From Ctena decussata (Eukaryota; Mollusca; Bivalvia; Lucinida; Lucinidae), in NCBI GenBank assembly GCA_963989385.1, contig OZ022509.1, positions 74,422,667 to 74,486,666 on the forward strand: a stretch of DNA of 64,000 nucleotides. The letters run 5' to 3'. The first letter of the stretch is position 1. Each line of letters begins with the position of its first letter. The notes below the pieces were generated by a model that did not search any database, was not told where the DNA came from, and saw nothing but the letters and a program-made list of their open reading frames with translations. The position numbers and the translations under genes are program-made. Of this stretch, positions 53,117-63,819 are shown in pieces.

Positions 53117-55454
53117 GTTATCATACCATGTGCATTTACAAACATTCACAGCATTGATTAATGTGTGGTTCGCAAATGTAGAACACTGTCCCGTTTTTTT
53201 CGACGTATGGGCCTAGATTGCGCTCATGTGCAGTCTAGTTGGAGCATTCACAGTTTGTCAAGAGAATATAAACCAAAAGGCTTACTTTGCAAAATCATTA
53301 TTATTTAGGTGCGCAGACTGGTCTAAGGCTTTGCGGTTCGCAGATGTAATACGATGCCTTTTTCAGATAATGATTAATTCGAGGTATGGGTACAACTGCG
53401 CATGCCCAGAGTAGATTGCGCTCATGCGCAGTCTGGTTTTGGCATTCACACTTCGTCCATAGAATAACAACCAACCTACACCGCAAGTTTCATTGCAGTT
53501 CCCATGTAATAACTCCTACATGTATGTGTCTGGAGCTGAGCACTGGTCTGGTAAGAGGCATCAGTACCGAGAAATCGCAGTAAGAAAAAAAGAAAAGACG
53601 ACAAACACACCGTTCTTTTCCTGCAAATAAGAATTATACGTACCAAAGTGCCAATTACAGAATCTTGAAGAATTTATATTTAGCAAGACTAAAAAAGGGT
53701 TTGTGTATGTGCGCATGATAATCTGTATCTGGGCAGCTCTTTTTATACCGTGTACTATACCGTAATTATTTTAAATACTGTGACAATTTAACCAGTTACT
53801 CTATGGGTCCTAACTTGAAGAACACTTATGATTAAATGGGATGACACCTTGCCTAAGGCGCAGTGTGATCAGGATCTACGCTCTTCGCTTAGACTCTTTT
53901 ACCCCAGTATTTAGAGTAATTACGTGCGAGTCAGATACTTTGTGTAGCAAAACACTTGGCGACAATAGTGTGCGTGTTCGTGCGTGTTTGTCTTAGTCCA
54001 TCTCGGTGCTCTTTTAAAAACCCATAAATTGGCAAAGGTCCGGATCAACTAAAGGCACGCCACATTTAATAGTTGATGAAAAAAAATCATAATGATCGAC
54101 GTATACATGTATATATATATATATATGCTGATCTGGCTTGTCCTGATTTCTACTACAGTAGGAGGCTCAGGATGTCAAAAAGGGTCCGACGATAAGTCGA
54201 TTTTTGTGCTGGCCGACCATAAATACTCAAAGCAGTCAGCTGCCTGCACGGACCGACCCGAATCCTCACTTTGTACATGATGTAGAATCGTTTCCATTTG
54301 TTTACTTCTGTGTGTTTATATCGTGCGCATTTACCTGTTGTGTATCTTCACTAATGACTTGAGCACGTGCAGATTTCCGCAGTCTGGAGAGTATGAAAGA
54401 GATTCCAAGTTTCTTTTCAAGGGTAAATGGGGGAGAAAGAGAGAGGGGGTTCTGAAGCTGACACTGAATGTTAAATCGTAATGTGTGAACAAGAAGACTC
54501 AAGTCAGTCTGCGGGACAGTCTGCCAAGTCTGCCGGTTCGAGATTGTCCGAGTGCCGAAAAAAAAAGCTGGTTTAATCACAACAGAGAAATTAGAGGCTA
54601 AGTGAATGCGCTTGGCATAAACACATGACGTTGAATCAACGTCGATTTAAAGCTGTGTACATGCTGGCGTAGCTCTTGCTACCGGAATACGTCTGCGCAG
54701 TCTTATCGGACAGTCTTAATAAGACAAGCATATATCGGCTGCGCAAATGGCAGTTCAGGGTGTTAGCGAAAAGCCTTGAACTTGATACCGGCAAATGTCT
54801 GCGCAGTCTGGAAAGGGCCTGCGCGTGCGAAAGAGAGAGAGAGAGAAAAACAGGTTTAAATGTCTAAAGTAGAAGTTGATACCAGAAAACGATGGTCCGG
54901 TCTGATTACGAAGATATGCAGATCGTCTGCTTAATAACCAGTTGATATTTGAACACCGTAAACTGTGTGCGCAGTCTGATCAGGAAACTGACCCCCGAGT
55001 TCCCACCTACATGTACACTGCTCGGGTTTACAGAGCGCATTGTGATAAAGAGTCCTGCACAACTGTGTGCACAGCCTGGCCTGAAAATATGTTATGGGAC
55101 TATTTAATTCGTCTATCCAGTACCAGGTATCAAAGTATAAGTTCTGAATGGTACATGTACATGTACTGCGACGGAATAGCGTCGTGAAAAATGATACCCC
55201 TGGCCAGTGTGCATACAGTTCTCGGACGTGTTTAAAAAAAAAAGCAGTTAACATAAGGGGTTTTCCATATAGTATCCGATTAAAAAAAGGTAAACATACA
55301 AAAAACTGCAATATTTTGGTACCGAATAATTAACGAAAAAGAATGAATAAAAGAAACATGAATCTTATTCTGACAGCTGTACACAATACACAAACCTGTT
55401 GAATTGTGTAATGGCATTGCAGTTTGTAGCTTCTGTGTAAGGTAGTCGTTAATC
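53117..55454. other. Mostly unassigned; scattered GCGCAGTCTG phrases
   Basis: The phrase TGCGCAGTCTG and variants occur at least six times (for example about 53310, 53425, 54695, 54799, 54967), in an otherwise single-copy-looking stretch. A (TA)n run lies at about 54106-54126 and a (GA)n run at about 54832-54846. I recognise no exon. Confidence 0.4.
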
Positions 55455-55677
55455 TTTTTCGCGCCTATTAACACGGTTTCACGCGATCCACTACCAGTCG
55501 GGTAGAGGATCACGCGGCATCTACCGCTCCACGCCGCGCCACGCCCTCGCCGCGCCACGCCTCGCCACGCTTAACCCACGACGCGCCCTCGATTTTCCCA
55601 CGCTTCTCGGCGCGAATTTGTCGTGGGGAGACGCGGTGAGGCGCGATTGATAGTAAGATGTCGACGGCTGTACTGTA
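55455..55677 (-). repeat. GC-rich dispersed repeat, - orientation
   Basis: The reverse complement starts ACAGTACAGCCGTCGACATC with TTACTATCAATCGCG, as at 50855. It continues with CGCCGCGCCACGCCCTCGCC-type sequence to a GCGAAAAAGATTAA end, which also appears at about 50912 in the other copy. Confidence 0.65.
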
Positions 55678-55769
55678 CATCTCTATATGTTTTTTTTCAA
55701 CCATTTTTGTGAAGGGAGACTACTTTTGTAACTTCTTGTTTTTTTCCTGGACAAGAAAGTCCTGCCTGA

Positions 55770-55910
55770 AAGGGGTCTACTCTTAAAGGAAAGAATTTGC
55801 TCCTACTGGAGCAAATCCTTTCCCTAAGAGTTGACCCTATTGAGAAGGGGGGCAAAAATGAAATTGACAGAGTTGATTCCCCTAAAAGCGTACCCATTCC
55901 CCTTGATATT
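55770..55910. mobile_element. Palindromic MITE family P4, copy 2
   Basis: GTCTACTCTTAAAGGAAAGA with ATTTGCTCC pairs with GGAGCAAATCCTTTCC and TAAGAGTTGACCC. A closely related hairpin lies at 35930-35999. Confidence 0.65.
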
Positions 55911-56190
55911 TATTATCTCTTTTATTGTGTCTTTGTTTTGTAAACATGTTTTGTAAGTTTATTTACCAAAAGTAGCTTCATATCATACACCAAATATCAA
56001 AGGTTTAAAGTGATCTAGTCATAAGAGACATTCCTGTTTTACTACATAGTACTGTAACAACATATATATCAAGACAAATTCTATCAAAACCAAAGTCCAG
56101 AAGGGGGAAAAAGCAGAAGACCCAGACCAGCCTGTACATCTTGCACAGTCTGATAAATGCATGTTCCATGTTGTATTTAAGAAATAGATA

Positions 56191-56345
56191 AGCTCTAGCA
56201 GTGAATTGTTGAGTAATAATTCACTGTTTGGAGGTCAGTTGTAAAGTAGATCATATCAAGAGGGCGGAGCGCGAGTGATATATCTACTTACAACTGACAG
56301 ACAAACAGTGAATTATTACTCAACAATTCACTGCTAGAGCTGAAC
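56191..56345. mobile_element. 155-bp palindromic MITE, family P5
   Basis: GCTCTAGCAGTGAATTGTTG with AGTAATAATTCACTGTTTG at the left is mirrored at the right by CAAACAGTGAATTATTACTC and AACAATTCACTGCTAGAGC. The inner arms GTCAGTTGTAA...TAGAT and TCTACTTACAACTGAC also pair around a GC-rich loop. A half copy lies at 62649-62745. Confidence 0.85.
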
Positions 56346-57094
56346 TATTTTGATTCTAACACCCAAAAGGACTGAAAAGGCATTCTTTTCATTCAAATTC
56401 TCCCAACCTTTCTGCCAGTGCGTTCATGCTCCTGCCAATATTCTTAACTGTAAGACAAATGTATGTTTTTATGCCGATTTTAGAAAGAGAAAGAGACGTA
56501 ACACCGTCTAACATCTCAAAACGTCACAAAATTACGTCAGCGATTGCCGTGACGTCAGCAATTAGCGTCATACGCTCCTATTCAGTGAATTGTTGCAGAA
56601 TAAAACATGAAAACTTTCCATTGCTTCTATAGGCGCACTGTGTTAGAATTCTAGACAATTTAGTTTCCATAATTATACTGATTTTTGAAAGGACAAACAC
56701 TCACAGTTTTATAATTTTGGACGAATTCACAAGATTGAAAGTTCACAAATTTTTCGTTTTCTTAAGATTCCTTTATAAACATGTTATTTCATCATTCATG
56801 TTGACTGCAAAATAAAAGCCTTCATCAGACTGTGAGGGAATGGACTGGTTAGTGTCATGACTGTATGTGAACCTCAACTTCCGCAGACCGTAAGTTGATT
56901 ATATGTAAATAGGTATTTAGCTTGCCTGTACAAAAGTACTGAACCAGTTACTGTTGTTACCCTGGAGGTGATGTCACTGTCAGATTCCTTGTCAACTTTG
57001 GCATCCTGGTTCAGATGTTTTCATAAGGGCAGGTGCAAGTTATGCGAGTTATCGTGTATGTAGACACATCTTGCTGTCCTCTAACAGCGCAATA
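56346..57094. other. Unassigned spacer
   Basis: Contains an isolated CAGTGAATTGTTG at about 56583, probably another P5 arm. No gene recognised. Confidence 0.35.
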
Positions 57095-57262
57095 TACTAT
57101 TATGTGCTTAAATATCGGGACTCTTAATATAATAAATTTTCCATTTGTCCCAAATGGAAAAAGTGCTTAAATATTGGGACTCCTAAAATAATTAATTTTC
57201 CATTTGTCCCAAATGGAAAATCAATTATTTTAGGTGTCCCAAAATTTAGGCACATTACAGTA
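57095..57262. mobile_element. Palindromic MITE, family P3, copy 3, with partial duplication
   Basis: TGTGCTTAAATATCGGGACT plus the CCATTTGTCCCAAATGG centre is followed by a second arm GTGCTTAAATATTGGGACTC and a second complete centre, ending TTTAGGCACATTACAGTA. It is about one and a half copies in tandem. Confidence 0.85.
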
Positions 57263-58400
57263 ATTTATTGGCACCAGGTGAAAAGGTACCGTTAATATAA
57301 CATGCAAACAGGGAAAACTCAAATCAATCTGGACATCCATGCAGTCAGATTAGAGGAATCTCTTTTTGCACACTCTACAAGTCACTAAACATATCTCAAT
57401 TAAAGCAGGGTTAATGTTATTACATTTAAACAGGGTTTAAATTAAACGGAATATGTATCAGTCAAGGTTTATGTTCATTTACTCATGTTTCATTGTTCAA
57501 GTTTTTAATTATTTCAGATCTTTTCTTTACAAGATGTTCATCGTTTTGCTCATGATAATATAACAAAATGGAAATTATTTTGTTTTGGGGAAATTTACCC
57601 CACTTTATGTAGTCATTATCATTTTTGAGCAGTTAATATTTTGTATATAGAATATATTTACAGTTTACAATAAAGTCAGAGATAAAATTGCCAGGTACTT
57701 TGCTTGTTCATTTCCTCACTGCTATAGCTTTCGTCCAAATGAAACTGATGGTTGGCCCTGGTCCATCGGGGCCGGCCCTGGTTCATCGGGGCCCACAAAA
57801 TAGAATGGATGCTTTAGTAGTTGTAGCAGGTCTTAATCTGTGTCATTTATCTAGGATTGGGTAAAAGTTTTACAGATTTTGATCCAACATCTCAATAACT
57901 GAAAAATTATTTAATGGGATGTTAACCCGTTCCATTCGGGATATCCCTTTAGGGGTATCTGGGCAAACAGTTAAGATCCAGATCAGGCCCCACAAATATG
58001 GGGCCTGATCTGAGAGCCAAACTGTTTGCTGCCTAGACATCATATCTACAAGAGTTAGTTGGACCAATATTGTCAAAATATTCTTGATTTTTTATGCAGA
58101 GGACAATTTTAGCAGACGAGGAAAAATACCCAGAATGCAATGGGTTATGGGTTAGACACCACAACTTGCAAAATGACTCATTACTGATGGTAATTGCATA
58201 TTTCATTTCAGTCATAACAAGTCATTGGTATGGTGAATATGATATGACTTGGTAAAATGGTAGCCTATAAGGTCTGAAGGTAAAATGGTAGCCTATAAGG
58301 TCTGAAGAAATCCACACAAGTTGAAACAGGGGACTTGCATGCTTCCTCAGCTGCAAATGAATCTGAATGAAACTAGTTCTGTACAATTGCGGGGACACAA
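57263..58400. other. Unassigned with small local repeats
   Basis: Tandem 2x GGCCCTGGTCCATCGGGGCC type at about 57754-57792. A stem-loop at 57961-58032 (GGGCAAACAGTT...CAGATCAGGCCCC with GGGGCCTGATCTG...AACTGTTTGCTGCC). A 28-bp direct duplication (GGTAAAATGGTAGCCTATAA) at about 58251-58306. No gene recognised. Confidence 0.6.
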
Positions 58401-60201
58401 AACAAGAGGGCCATGATGGCCCTGGATCGCTCACCTGAGTATCCTGTGAACTTTAACCTCAGAGACATCCATATGACCGACAGACAGAGTTTCACAAAGA
58501 TTAAATGGAAAATGAACCCTTTATTGTGTACCGAAGGTTTTTATAAGATTTAACCTAATGACCTAGATTTTGACCCCACATGACCCAGTTTCAAACCTGG
58601 TCTAGATTTCTTGGATGTGAACATTCTGACAAAGTTATCAAAACTGTGCCCGCTAGAGTGTACACAATGTTTTTCTAAGGTTTAACCTAGTGACCTACTT
58701 TTTGACCCAACATGACCAAGTTGCATTCTTGGTCCAGATTTGTTGGAGACAAACATTCTGACAAAGTCTCATGAAGATTAGAACAAAACTGTGTCCTCTA
58801 AAGTGTTCACACTGTTTTTCTAAGAACTGACCTAGTGACCTAGTTTTGACCTGACATGGCCCAGTTTCAAATCTGGTATAGATTTCATGAAAATAAACAT
58901 TCTGACAATGTTTCACGTAGATTGGATCATAACTGTGCCCTCTAGAGTGTACACAAGGTTTTTCTAAGATTTGACCTAGTGACCTAGTTTATGACCCCAC
59001 AAGACTCAGATTCAAATTTGGCCTAGATTTTATATAAACAAACATTCTGACAAAGTTTCATGAAGATTTGATCATAACTGTGCCCTGTAGAGTGTGCACA
59101 AGGTTTTTCTAAGATTTGACCCAGTGACCTAGTTTTTGACCCCACATGACCCAGTTTCAAAGATGGTCTAGATTTTATATAGATAAACATTCTGACAAAG
59201 TTTCATGATGATTGCTTCATAACTGTGCCCTCTGTGTCATTCTAATATCTATTTCTATTTTTAGCTCTGGTGGCCATTTTGTTCAGCGGAGTGGAACCGT
59301 TATAGCAAGTTTTGTTCAGGGCCATGAGTAAAACATTTCTGTGAAATTTTTTTGAAATCGAGTAATTGGCTTCAGAGACGATGATGTTTAAAGCTTTTTT
59401 CTATTTTTAGCTCTGGTGGCCATATTGTTCAGCGGAGCAGAACCGTTTGAGCAATTTTGGTAGAGGGTCTCCTAAGGAACATTGCTGTGAAATTATTTCA
59501 AAATCGGCCTAGCAGTTTTGGAGGAGAAGTCGTTTAAAGGTTTTTCTATTTTTAGCTCTGGCGGCCATATTGTTCAGTGGAGCGGAACTGTTTGAGCAAT
59601 TTTGGCAGAGGGTCTCCTATGGAACATTTCTGTGAAATTATTTCAAAATCGGCCCGGCAGTTTTGGAGGAGAAGTCGTTTTAAGGTTTTTCTATTTTTAG
59701 CTCTGGCGGCCATATTGTTCAGCGAAGCGGAACCGTTTGAGCAATTTTGGTAGAGGGTCTTCTATGAAACATTTCTGTGAAATTATTTTAAAATCGGCCC
59801 AGCAGTTTTGGAGGAGAAGTCGTTTAAAGGTTTTTCTATTTTTAGCTCTGGCGGCCATTTTGTTCAGCGGAGCGAAACGGTCTGAGCAATTTTGGTAGAG
59901 GGTCTCCTAAGGAACATTTCTGTGAAATTATTTCAAAATCTGCCCAGCAGTTTTGGAGGAGAAGTCGTTTAAAGGTTTTTCTATTTTTAGCTCTGGCGGC
60001 CATATTGTTCAGCGGAGCGGAACCATTTGAGCAATTTTGGTAGAGGGTCCCCCAAGGAACATTTGTGTGAAGTTATTTCAAAATCCTTCCAGCAGTTTTG
60101 GAGAAGAAGTCGTTTAAAGCAAAAGTTGACGCCGGACAACGGACGACGGACAAAGACCGATCACAATACCTCACCTTGAGCACTTCGTGCTCAGGTGAGC
60201 T
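58401..60201 (-). mobile_element. Helentron-associated element HINE-G
   Basis: On the minus strand it starts TTTAGCTCACCTGAGCACGA, close to the HINE-B start. A GTCCGTCGTCCGTTGTCCGG microsatellite follows. Six units of 145-146 bp (landmark TTAGCTCTGG on + at 59261, 59407, 59552, 59697, 59842, 59987) come next. A second block of ~145-bp units with unrelated sequence follows (CCTAGTGACCTAG at about 58686, 58831, 58975, 59120). The 3' end CTCAGGTGAGCGATC is the inverted partner of the start, followed by the hairpin AGGGCCATCATGGCCCT and CTTGTTTTG. Two distinct tandem cores in one element is unusual. Confidence 0.8.
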
Positions 60202-60205
60202 AAAA

Positions 60206-60397
60206 AAACACAAGATAGTGGCATATTCCCCTAGCGAAGTCTGCCCACTTTGCTGTCGGCATGGATGTAACTTAGACCCTCAGCTACACTTTAAGTGCAG
60301 AGCAAAGACTCTGGTCAGACTGGGCAGATGCCCAGGCTGATCTGAGTCTTTGCTAGGCACACATGCCACTTTGTTGGTTTTGTCGTGTTGTGGCTCA
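60206..60397. repeat. REP1 copy, left part disrupted
   Basis: The right half is intact (GACTGGGCAGATGCCCAGGC, TTTTGTCGTGTTGTGGCTCA). The left half is cut down and abuts HINE-G, which appears to have inserted into it. Confidence 0.75.
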
Positions 60398-61489
60398 TAT
60401 GAATATGAATAAAGAAACAGGGACAAAGATTACATGTAGCAGCAACTTCAATGAGGGTTAGACTAATGATAATTCTGAATTAATTCCACACAATCAGACT
60501 GTGACCCTGCAATTCTAATGAGGCCATGACATATGAACAGATCTCAGAATTTTCTGCAACCCCACTCTCCAATTTACTCGTTCTCTACAGCTTTGGACGA
60601 GTGAATAAGTTTAAACACCATAAAAATTCAAAACATTTGGACACACAATAGTTACTTAAACTGTCCTTCAATGCAGTAATGCATCTAGAAGATGCAGACT
60701 GAATTGCAGAAAAAGTAGACACTGACTTGTCTGTACTGTTTGCTCCGACCTGTCTGCCCCAATATTTAGAATTTTTACAGTTATTTGTTATTTCGAACCA
60801 CTGGATAGACCAAGTTTGCAGGTGGTCAGATTCTGGCTTAACCACCACCCAGCTCAAGCCCAACAAATTCACCGGCAGTAACAGGATGGTGTACAATCTA
60901 TGATGCCACAAGAAGATAACACCGGTTTAATATGCCAGCCCCGTCTCATTACATCTCCTATCAAATGTTCCTCCTTTACAGTGAAATGTGGCTCTGAGGT
61001 TTCAAAGACACCATCTTCAGTTCAGTAACTTGGCCTCCCTCAGAATCCATTCTACATGAACTGCAGTGTAGTATCACTTTCCTGTCCCGAGTTTTACTTC
61101 ACTTCTCAAGCAAATTTACTTAACTTCGTTATGAAACTATCACAATCTCGGACTATCTAACAGAATGTGCACTGTCAGACAGTTATTAAAACAGTCTTTG
61201 AGATCACAAGTTTCCTCCTCTATCAAATAGTTCCCATTGTATGTTCTCATTCTATCTCACCCAAAAATATTTTCTTATCACTGGAGCAAGAGGCAACTGA
61301 AAAGAAAACAAATATAAGCCAATTTAAAATGCATTCATATAGGCACTCATGAATCTTGTATTCATTCAAAATTCTCAGTAGAACATATATGACTTGGCAA
61401 GTATGTAGGCTATTAAAGCAGAAATATGATTAAAAGCCAGGGTCAATGCACTTTTGGATGTCATATTAACATAAAAATTTACAGGGTCA
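60398..61489. other. Mostly unassigned; R5 repeat copy 3
   Basis: About 60660-60785 is the third R5 repeat (GCAGTAATGCATCTAGAAGA, CCCAATATTTAGAATTTTTA). About 60460-60600 has a decayed P1-type MITE (TTCTAATGAGG, CTACAGCTTTGGA). No coding exon was recognised. I looked here for the last SNRNP40 exon without success. Confidence 0.45.
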
Positions 61490-61650
61490 ACAGTGCATGA
61501 ATATAGCTATAGCAATGTCAAAATAAATGTAGAAGGGCTTTACTAAGTTTGAGAGAAATGGACTGTAATGCTATGGATCACCTAACTGTCAATGGATGGA
61601 TGAAATGATTAACGGATGGAAACCTGGACCCCTGTACTGCACCTTGCTAA
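61490..61650 (-). mobile_element. Decayed HINE-F-like remnant
   Basis: On the + strand, AACGGATGGAAACCTGGACC with GCACCTTGCTAAACCAGG parallels GGACGGAAAACCGGACGCC with GCACCTTGCTAAAGCAGG of HINE-F. The core is too diverged to delimit. Confidence 0.45.
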
Positions 61651-61936
61651 ACCAGGGTTCGAGGTTATAAAACTTGAGTACATTCTCAAACTCAAAATAA
61701 AGCACACTGATTGGCTGCTTCCGAGCATGTGCTTGGAAGCAGCCAATCAGTGTGCTTTATTTTGAATTTGAGAATCTACTTAAGTTTCATAACCTCGAAC
61801 CCTGGTTTAGCACAGTGCAATACTCTGAAGCAGCCAATCAGTGTGCTTTATTTTGAGTTTGAGAATGTACTCAAGTTCTATAACCTCGGGGCCAGGTGTA
61901 CTCAAGTTTATAACCTCGGGGCCAGGTGTGACAAAA
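61647..61936. mobile_element. Palindrome with CCAAT motifs plus a third direct copy
   Basis: The 76-bp arms 61647-61722 and 61735-61810 around a 12-bp loop include AGCACACTGATTGGCTGCTT and its complement. A third copy of the right arm (GAAGCAGCCAATCAGTGTGC onwards) follows at about 61827-61895, then a 29-bp direct repeat ending ATAACCTCGGGGCCAGGTGT. Each arm holds an AGCCAATCAG (CCAAT) box. Confidence 0.8.
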
Positions 61937-62001
61937 ACTGTCTCTGAAATATCAAAACTGCCATTGGACTAGAACTGTGTAGTGACTGTGATCATTTTTA
62001 C

Positions 62002-62167
62002 CTATGGGTTCTTCTGGATGGAAATCAACTTCATTAACAGAGCCAGCATGACCTGGTAGTTTATATAATATCCTTCGGGTTGTTGTATCCCAGACATAAA
62101 CGAATCTGTCACCTGATCCTGCTGCTATTTTACTACCATCTGGTGCCCAGGAACACCGTAATAAATT
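62002..62167 (-). CDS. SNRNP40: SNRNP40 (U5 snRNP 40 kDa protein), one internal WD40 exon
   Basis: SNRNP40 is a seven-bladed WD40 protein of the U5 snRNP that binds PRP8 in the nucleus during pre-mRNA splicing. The exon encodes 55 residues plus one base: NLLRCSWAPDGSKIAAGSGD, RFVYVWDTTTRRILYKLPGH, AGSVNEVDFHPEEPI. This matches the human protein near its C-terminus almost residue for residue and contains a WD dipeptide and the following GH of the next blade. On the minus strand the acceptor is TTACTTTCAG| and the donor ATAG|GTAAAA. Upstream exons must lie beyond 64000. The short final exon was not found between 57 and 62 kb. One exon alone cannot exclude a processed or duplicated fragment, but intact splice sites argue for a live gene. 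Confidence 0.85.
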
Positions 62168-62648
62168 CTGAAAGTAATAACGATACTAGAGGCTAGTCAA
62201 AACCTATGTACAGGGCTCAGCAAATAAAAACAAGATAGTCCCATGCTCAGGACATGTCAAATTCCTGGTGGGACAAGTGAAAATATTAAAGCCCATGTCC
62301 CTTAACTGGCTTTGAGTGAGTGGATTTTCATATGGAAGCTATCTGGACAATATTTGCTCACTGTACCATATTTAGTTGGCTGTAATTTTTTTTTCTGCTT
62401 CATGTCTGGAATGACCCTAAATAAATCAGTCTAATGAAATAATACAGTGAGATGGGTATTTCCTTCTAAAACAATCCCAAAAACCTAGAAAAAATAGGTG
62501 GATCTAGACTTTTGGGACTGTTTCTGAAAGGAAAACCCCCAGGCTAAAATCAGAAGAAATACTGTTCTTACAGTTTTCTCATTACACTGTGTTTGGAGTC
62601 CACAGACACACATTCTAAGTAGACACCAATAGGTGCATTAAGAAACAA
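62168..62648. other. SNRNP40 intron sequence with a small palindrome
   Basis: About 62456-62542 folds: TATTTCCTTCTAAAACAATC, CCAAAAACCTAG and CTAGACTTTTGGGACTGTTT with GAAAGGAAAA. Otherwise no feature. Confidence 0.45.
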
Positions 62649-62745
62649 GTCAGCTCTAGCAATGAATTAAGAGTAATAATTACTGCTGGGAGGTCAATTT
62701 TACAGTAGATCAGATCACGAAAGTGGAGTTCATGAATAGATAATG
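62649..62745. mobile_element. MITE family P5, half copy
   Basis: CAGCTCTAGCAATGAATTAA, AATTACTGCTGGGAGGTCAA and TACAGTAGATCAGATCACG match the left half of 56191-56345. The right half is missing. Confidence 0.65.
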
Positions 62746-62759
62746 TTTAGTGCGCCAGA

Positions 62760-62922
62760 TAAGAAGAGGCAAAAGGGATAATTTAGGGAGAAATTTTCAT
62801 ATTTCTCTATTTAAATGTATGTTGTGACCCCTTATTAGAGCCATCTTGCTAATGAGGGGTCACAGAATATATCTTTTTTGTTGTTGAGAAATAAGAAAAA
62901 CTGAATTCAGAATTATCCTTAA
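62760..62922. mobile_element. Palindromic MITE, family P1, decayed copy
   Basis: GGATAATTTAGGGAGAAATT, TTGTGACCCCTTATTAGAGC and TAATGAGGGGTCACAGAATA retain the family pattern. The right end is interrupted by the next element. Confidence 0.7.
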
Positions 62923-62924
62923 TA

Positions 62925-63696
62925 TAGTCCGTTTGCTCCCAAGTGCAAATGGGGTTTGGCTTCTTTTCTCGAAAACGATGAAATTTCCATCAAATGTTCC
63001 GATGTCCTAATGATTCCTATAACTATACATAACTGAATACGGAAAGTCCAAATTTTTGGATGCTTTTGTAAAATATTTTCCATTGACCTTAATGCAAAAA
63101 CTGAGCAGTTTCACTAAAGGGCGTCGTATGCTTGTTAGAACAGCCAAAATATTGTTGATAGGCAATAGCGTAAACTCGTTGTTTACTACAGGTGTGGGCG
63201 TATGTGAATGAAATAGTAAAATGTATTCACCTGTCCGCACGCGTAACGCATGGTATCACTGGTCAGGTGATACTATGTTGTAAATAAATATTGAACTATT
63301 ATATTATTTTGTGAGTAAAAATTGTATGTTCTAAAATTTGATAATATATGGGTGAAACAAAAAGTAGAAACAATGGATTTAGAATAAAATTTCAATTAAT
63401 TATGCAAATTTTGTTCTAGGGATAGCATACATTGGTCACATGCTCTAACACGTAAAACTAAATGGGAATTCCAACAGCCAACTTTACTCCCTTGTAATTA
63501 AGAGGTGAAAATGACATATTTTAGGTCTTGTTTTTGTATAGAAACTTTTTTATGCAAAACCTCACATTTCTGCAAAATTATGATTTTGTTATGTATAGGA
63601 TGAAAATTAAGAATGAGCGATTCGAAAATCTTTTACCTCTCACCAATTTTGAGAAAATATTGGGGATGCTGTTTGCATTTGGGAGCAAATGGACTA
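62925..63696. mobile_element. TIR element, ~770 bp, TA-flanked
   Basis: TAGTCCGTTTGCTCCCAAGT with GCAAA at the left mirrors TTTGCATTTGGGAGCAAATG with GACTA at the right (about 25 bp, two mismatches), each bounded by TA. No transposase ORF. TA duplication suggests a Tc1/mariner-type mobiliser, but the terminal sequence is not one I recognise. It sits in the right end of a P1 MITE. Confidence 0.7.
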
Positions 63697-63819
63697 TACC
63701 CATCTTACCTGGAGGTCTGCTTCTTTACAACCCTTAACAGGCCCATCAAATTTTGTGACCTTTTATTCTAGTGTTAAGCCACTAATTGTTTTTTTAGAAA
63801 ATTAAAATATCATATTTAA

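Noticed and set aside
57970..58032. Rho-independent-type terminator at a GC stem
   Set aside because: Bacterial terminators are not expected here. The stem shares words with dispersed repeats and is better read as a MITE remnant.
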